A DNA stretch of 64,000 nt from Brachionus manjavacas (Eukaryota; Rotifera; Eurotatoria; Ploima; Brachionidae). Below are positions 60,601 through 64,000 of the stretch, piece by piece (position 1 is the first letter of the stretch; every line of letters starts with the position of its first letter). The position numbers and the translations under genes are program-made. Below the pieces are notes generated by a model that was not told the DNA's origin, did no database searches, and was given only the letters and a program-made list of their open reading frames with translations. Location of the stretch: contig JAHQIY010000007.1 of the NCBI GenBank assembly GCA_019054805.1, positions 2,919,501-2,983,500 on the forward strand, written 5' to 3'.

Positions 60601-62923
60601 GAATATGTAAAAAAATGTAAAAAAAATGTAGTATTTTTAAATTTTATTGATAAAAATAATTAATTATTTAAAAATCTTAATTTTGTTTGAACGAGAAATT
60701 TCAATTACAAAATTTAAAAATTTTATTGTGATGTTGATTTAGCTATAGTAACGATAAGAGCCTTGGAGCAGAGACGATTTTCAGGATGATTTGTCATCAG
60801 AGTGATTAAAAATATATAATTCAGCTTCTCTAAAAACTGTAAATTTATTTGAAACCTGAACGTAAGAATGCTCCATTATTTTTCAGAGTATATAAATTTA
60901 AAATCTATTTACAGCACCTTCAGGGCTAAATTTAATATCATTCTGAAAAATTTTATTAAGATTAAATAAACGTTTTTTTCTCAATAAAAAATTAACTTAT
61001 TTCTTTAATAGCTTTAACAAAAAAAGCTTTGTGTTTTTAATCGATATGAGAAACAGGAAATATGATGACGTAAAGCCAATTTTGAAGATAATCCAAAATT
61101 TACAAGTAAATTTGGTATTTAGTTTATAAAAATGTAAATAAAATTAAAATTTATAAGGAAAATTTCAACTACCAAATAAATCATGTTTTTATCATTAAAC
61201 CAGATAATTTTTGGCAAAAACAAAAAACCTCGTTTGCTAGTTCCAAATATAGCTTTGAAGTAATTCTTGAAAATCTTGTTTTTTCAAAAATTTAAATATT
61301 TAAAAAGCATTCGCTCATTTCGATGGAACAACTGTCAAAATATTTCGACCCAAATCAATTGACTCCTGATTTAGATGGAACTTTAAGCTTTAACAATGAT
61401 CAATGGATAGATTTTAGAATTGTAAATCAATTTAAAAATTGTAAATGTTAAAATTTAAAAACTTATACGATGCAGAAATTGGAAAATTTTTTGATCCATT
61501 CAAATGACTTGCTGTCCAAATTTGGTTCATTACAGATCGAGCTGAGTACATTTGATCAACCAGACACAAAAGAAGCATGCCAAGAAGCCATCATTGCTCA
61601 CACAAACACAAAACAGAGAGTATTGGGAATCAATATAGACCAGCTGATAAACGATGGAAAGAGTTTGCTAAGGCACTTAATAGGGAATGACGATTCGTTG
61701 CTTATGGCACCCGGTGGTACTAGAGACTCGGGCTATTCGGGCTCGGAATCTGAAAAGTTTAGCAACGATTTTTTCAACGAAGCGCATAAAATAAAAGAAC
61801 CTATGGAACTGTTAAAAGTTTCCAAGCAAAAAGTGCATGCCCTATGGCAGCAGAAAAAACTAAAACTCGAACAGTGCCTTCAATTAAGGGTTTTTGAACA
61901 GGATTGTTCGCAAATGATGGAATGGCTGAATTACAACAACAAAGTAGTCCTGATGAACTACACTGACATCGGGCACAGTTATTCATCGGCTTATGATTTA
62001 CTTCAAAAGCACGAACAATTTCATAAAAACTGTTTTGTAACTATCAGATATTTGATTTGAATTTTAGAGTTGTATTTAAATTTTTTTAAAGAGTGGCGCT
62101 GCAAGTATTCAGCATATAAATAGTGTTGCCAATAAACTGTTGGCAAGTTCGCACTATGCTTCCAACTTAATCTCGCTAAAGACCGCTAAACTCGAAAAAG
62201 AATGGCAAGTTTTTCACTCAGCCTTGCAGAATCGTCAAAAAATCCTATCAGCCTCTTGTATGTTTCACAACAAAGCCGATCAAGTAATTTAATCTTAGAA
62301 AAATTCATGTTAATTTAAGATTTTTATTTAAAGTATCTAAATAAAGTTGAAGAATGGAAGAACTTGTGTTCTAATAACCAAATAAGCAATAGTGTACAAG
62401 AAGCAGAGAACGCCCTAAAAAAGCATCATGAGCTATCTGATGAAATTAGTCAAATATATGCTGAAGTAAATAATTTTAGCTGTCTATTAAATTTTTTTAA
62501 ACTTTGTCTCAGATATGTAATGCCAGTTCTAGTATTCAGTTCATTTTTGTAAGTCCCTCGCTCTATCTAATCTTATTTAGATGACACAATTAACCAAGCT
62601 CTTGAATTAATATTTTGTATATTTGGATTAATTGGTTTTCATTTTTTAGGTATGTAATGATGGAAAAGCTATTTTAGACTCGATCCAATCCTCTCAATCA
62701 ACTCAAATTGGTCAAATGGAGTTCAAACAAGCAGCTAGTCATATTTTAGATATTGTTTATGAGGTCATTATACTACAAATAAAAAACATTTGTTTAGATT
62801 TTTTAAAATTAATGCATTTAGATCTTGTCTAATCATCGGCAATTGGAACTTTTGTGGGTGAACAAAAAGCAAAAGTTACAAAATAGATACAGGATTTTAA
62901 ATTTCCAACAAAATATAAAACAA
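57692..62923 (+). CDS. TRIO: Trio/Kalirin-family RhoGEF, N-terminal part (3' end outside window)
   Basis: Nine phase-consistent exons: 57692-57888, 61012-61105, 61158-61259, 61308-61421, 61476-62036, 62092-62283, 62334-62465, 62650-62763 and 62822-62923 (536 residues so far). Residues 10-170 form a SEC14/CRAL-TRIO lipid-binding domain: VILTGGRDKL, FLIDMRNRKYDDVKPILKII, HVFIIKPDNFWQKQ, QLTPDLDGTLSFNNDQWIDF. Spectrin repeats follow (LWQQKKLKLEQCLQLRVFEQ; SVANKLLASSHYAS; LEKEWQVF; QLELLWVNKKQKLQNRYR). The alignment to Trio/Kalirin runs colinear across every junction. The DH-PH GEF modules for Rac/RhoG and RhoA that remodel actin during axon guidance lie beyond the window. MCF2L/DBS shares SEC14 plus spectrin but matches less well. 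The start at 57692 is the first Met in frame; a short alternative leader exon is possible. Introns are mostly 48-58 nt, apart from 3123 nt (first) and 184 nt. Confidence 0.9.
57889..61011 (+). other. First intron of Trio, 3.1 kb
   Basis: Donor GTAAAT after the codon fragment TG, acceptor AATAG at 61011. The phase-2 junction restores IPC-FNKKSFVFLIDMR across the SEC14 core. It contains a dispersed-repeat copy (58784-58890) and a GC-richer patch at 58205-58560 with a tandem 18-bp duplication (GTTTACCTCCAAGTTATT, about 58329-58365). No exon seen. Confidence 0.7.
58784..58890 (+). repeat. Diverged, internally deleted member of the dispersed insertion family
   Basis: Reads ATAATTTTTCCC, TCTATTCTAGCCGAAAATAG, GGAGGCATTTATCCC, TTCGAGCAATGGTACCC and then TTTTTTTAATGAAAGGGATTT, colinear with both the left part and the ATGATGAAAGAGGTTT segment of the insertion at 2205, lacking its middle. 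No clear target duplication. Confidence 0.55.
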
Positions 62924-64000
62924 GTATGAATTTCAATTTATTTTAGTTAATTGTAAGGATAGGGGTGATAAATAAAATAATTAAGAAAGTAAAATATTTT
63001 AAAATTTATTTTTTTCAAATACACACTGGAATATAGAGTGAACTGTTCCAAAAAAATATCACTTGATCAATTTTTCTTTCAAAATAAAAGTACAATTTAT
63101 TAAAATCAAATATTTGTTCTCACATTAATATAATAGATAACCTAAAATAGGTTGAATACTTATTTTCAACTAAAATGAGAAATTAATTAGAAATTAAAAT
63201 CTGAAGTATAAAAAACCCATGTCAAAAATGGATAAGGTTCGAATCTTTCATCTAATTTTTTAATTATCAAAAAAACAAACATATCCGTAGATGCTAGATG
63301 AGATTTAAACTAAAAAAAAATGTGCCTTATATACTTTTAAAATTTATAAATAAAATGTTATACTTTTAAGTATCACAAGAAGAACACTCTAGTGCGTGAG
63401 GCTTTGTGAGAGAAAAGTAGTGAATATTATGTTATTAGCAGAAATGCTTTCGTAATCTTGCTGAATATTACTTTCGATATTCTTTAATGAGTAAGATTTC
63501 TTTATTTGTTTATTTCTTGAATATTTCTCTCTTTTTTGTTCAATATTATTTTAAAAGTAGTTTTTTGAATTTTCAAAAAGTTTAAATGGTACAGAAGGTA
63601 CAGCTTTCTCAAAAGGAAAATGACAGAAAACAAAAAATTGGAAAACAAAATTTTAATAAAAGGTTCTAATAAATATCGTACACATTTTCCCAAGAATAAT
63701 TATATTGAAAATGTGAACATTATTTGATATTATACGAAAATTCTTTGTTTAAAAATTATAAAATGTGCTATAAAAAATATAATTTTAATTATATAATTAA
63801 AATAAAATTTAATTCATAAAATTTCTGATAAATTTGAAAAAAGCATAGATAATTTTTGAAATTTGAATTAGTAAGATAGTTAAAAAATCTTTTTCATTTT
63901 ATTATTTGAAATATCAACTGAATAATAAAAAATAAAAATTAATAAATAATTAATCAAAGAACATCTTAAGTCTTTATTTTTTATCCGTCTAGTCTCGTCT
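62924..64000 (+). other. Trio intron or intergenic tail to the window edge
   Basis: After the donor GTATGAAT at 62924, no segment matching the next Trio spectrin repeat was found before the window ends, so this is probably the start of another long intron. AT-rich, no recognised repeat. Confidence 0.5.

Noticed and set aside
57692-62923. MCF2L/DBS instead of Trio/Kalirin
   Set aside because: DBS shares SEC14 plus spectrin, but the GGRDK start, the IIKPDNFWQKQ block and the QLRVFEQD and SHYAS spectrin segments match Trio/Kalirin more closely.
63235-63247. GGTTCGAATCT resembling a tRNA B box
   Set aside because: No A box, anticodon arm or acceptor stem could be built around it.

Overview
The window looks like nuclear DNA from a small invertebrate animal. 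It is extremely AT-rich. Its genes are metazoan signalling and scaffold genes (dixin, neurabin-1, a Trio/Kalirin RhoGEF, WDR86, a peptide-type GPCR) with GT-AG introns, most of them only 44-60 nt long. Large AT-rich intergenic spaces are littered with decayed non-LTR retrotransposons and DNA transposons. This fits a compact AT-rich lophotrochozoan such as a monogonont rotifer (Brachionus-like); that is inference, because no species marker gene is present. No rRNA, convincing tRNA, CRISPR or prokaryotic gene structure was seen.

Layout. 1-977 (+) is the 3' end of a DDX51-type DEAD-box helicase. 1635-2900 is an old LINE (- strand) split by a 275-bp insertion. 11205-16194 (+) is a six-exon dixin gene (CH domain, coiled coil, DIX domain). 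17475-18325 is a pogo/Tigger element with terminal inverted repeats and a dead transposase. 18370-19650 is a LINE relic running from endonuclease into reverse transcriptase. 20763-26702 (-) is a two-exon neurabin-1 gene (PP1 motif, PDZ, coiled coil, SAM) whose 3.2-kb intron holds two small insertions with target-site duplications. 26703-42568 is a long gene-free space with LINE scraps. 42569-43834 (+) is an intronless rhodopsin-family GPCR. 44860-46800 holds LINE scraps and a 445-bp inverted-repeat element. 48184-49687 and 51798-53233 (both -) are tandem WDR86 paralogues that share a 476-bp stretch of identical coding sequence. 54388-55022 is a hAT transposon relic. 57692-62923 (+), running off the right edge, is the 5' part of a Trio/Kalirin gene (SEC14 and spectrin repeats).

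Exon structures were worked out by hand from GT-AG sites, reading-phase agreement and family alignment from memory. Phases close exactly in dixin, neurabin, both WDR86 copies and Trio. The genes do not form an operon or pathway. Several (Trio, neurabin, dixin) act on actin and Rho/Wnt signalling, but a functional link between these neighbours is not shown by the sequence. I found no clear new biological system. The strongest observations are the sharply bounded WDR86 identity tract, which looks like gene conversion, and a small dispersed repeat family whose insertion can be undone exactly in one case.
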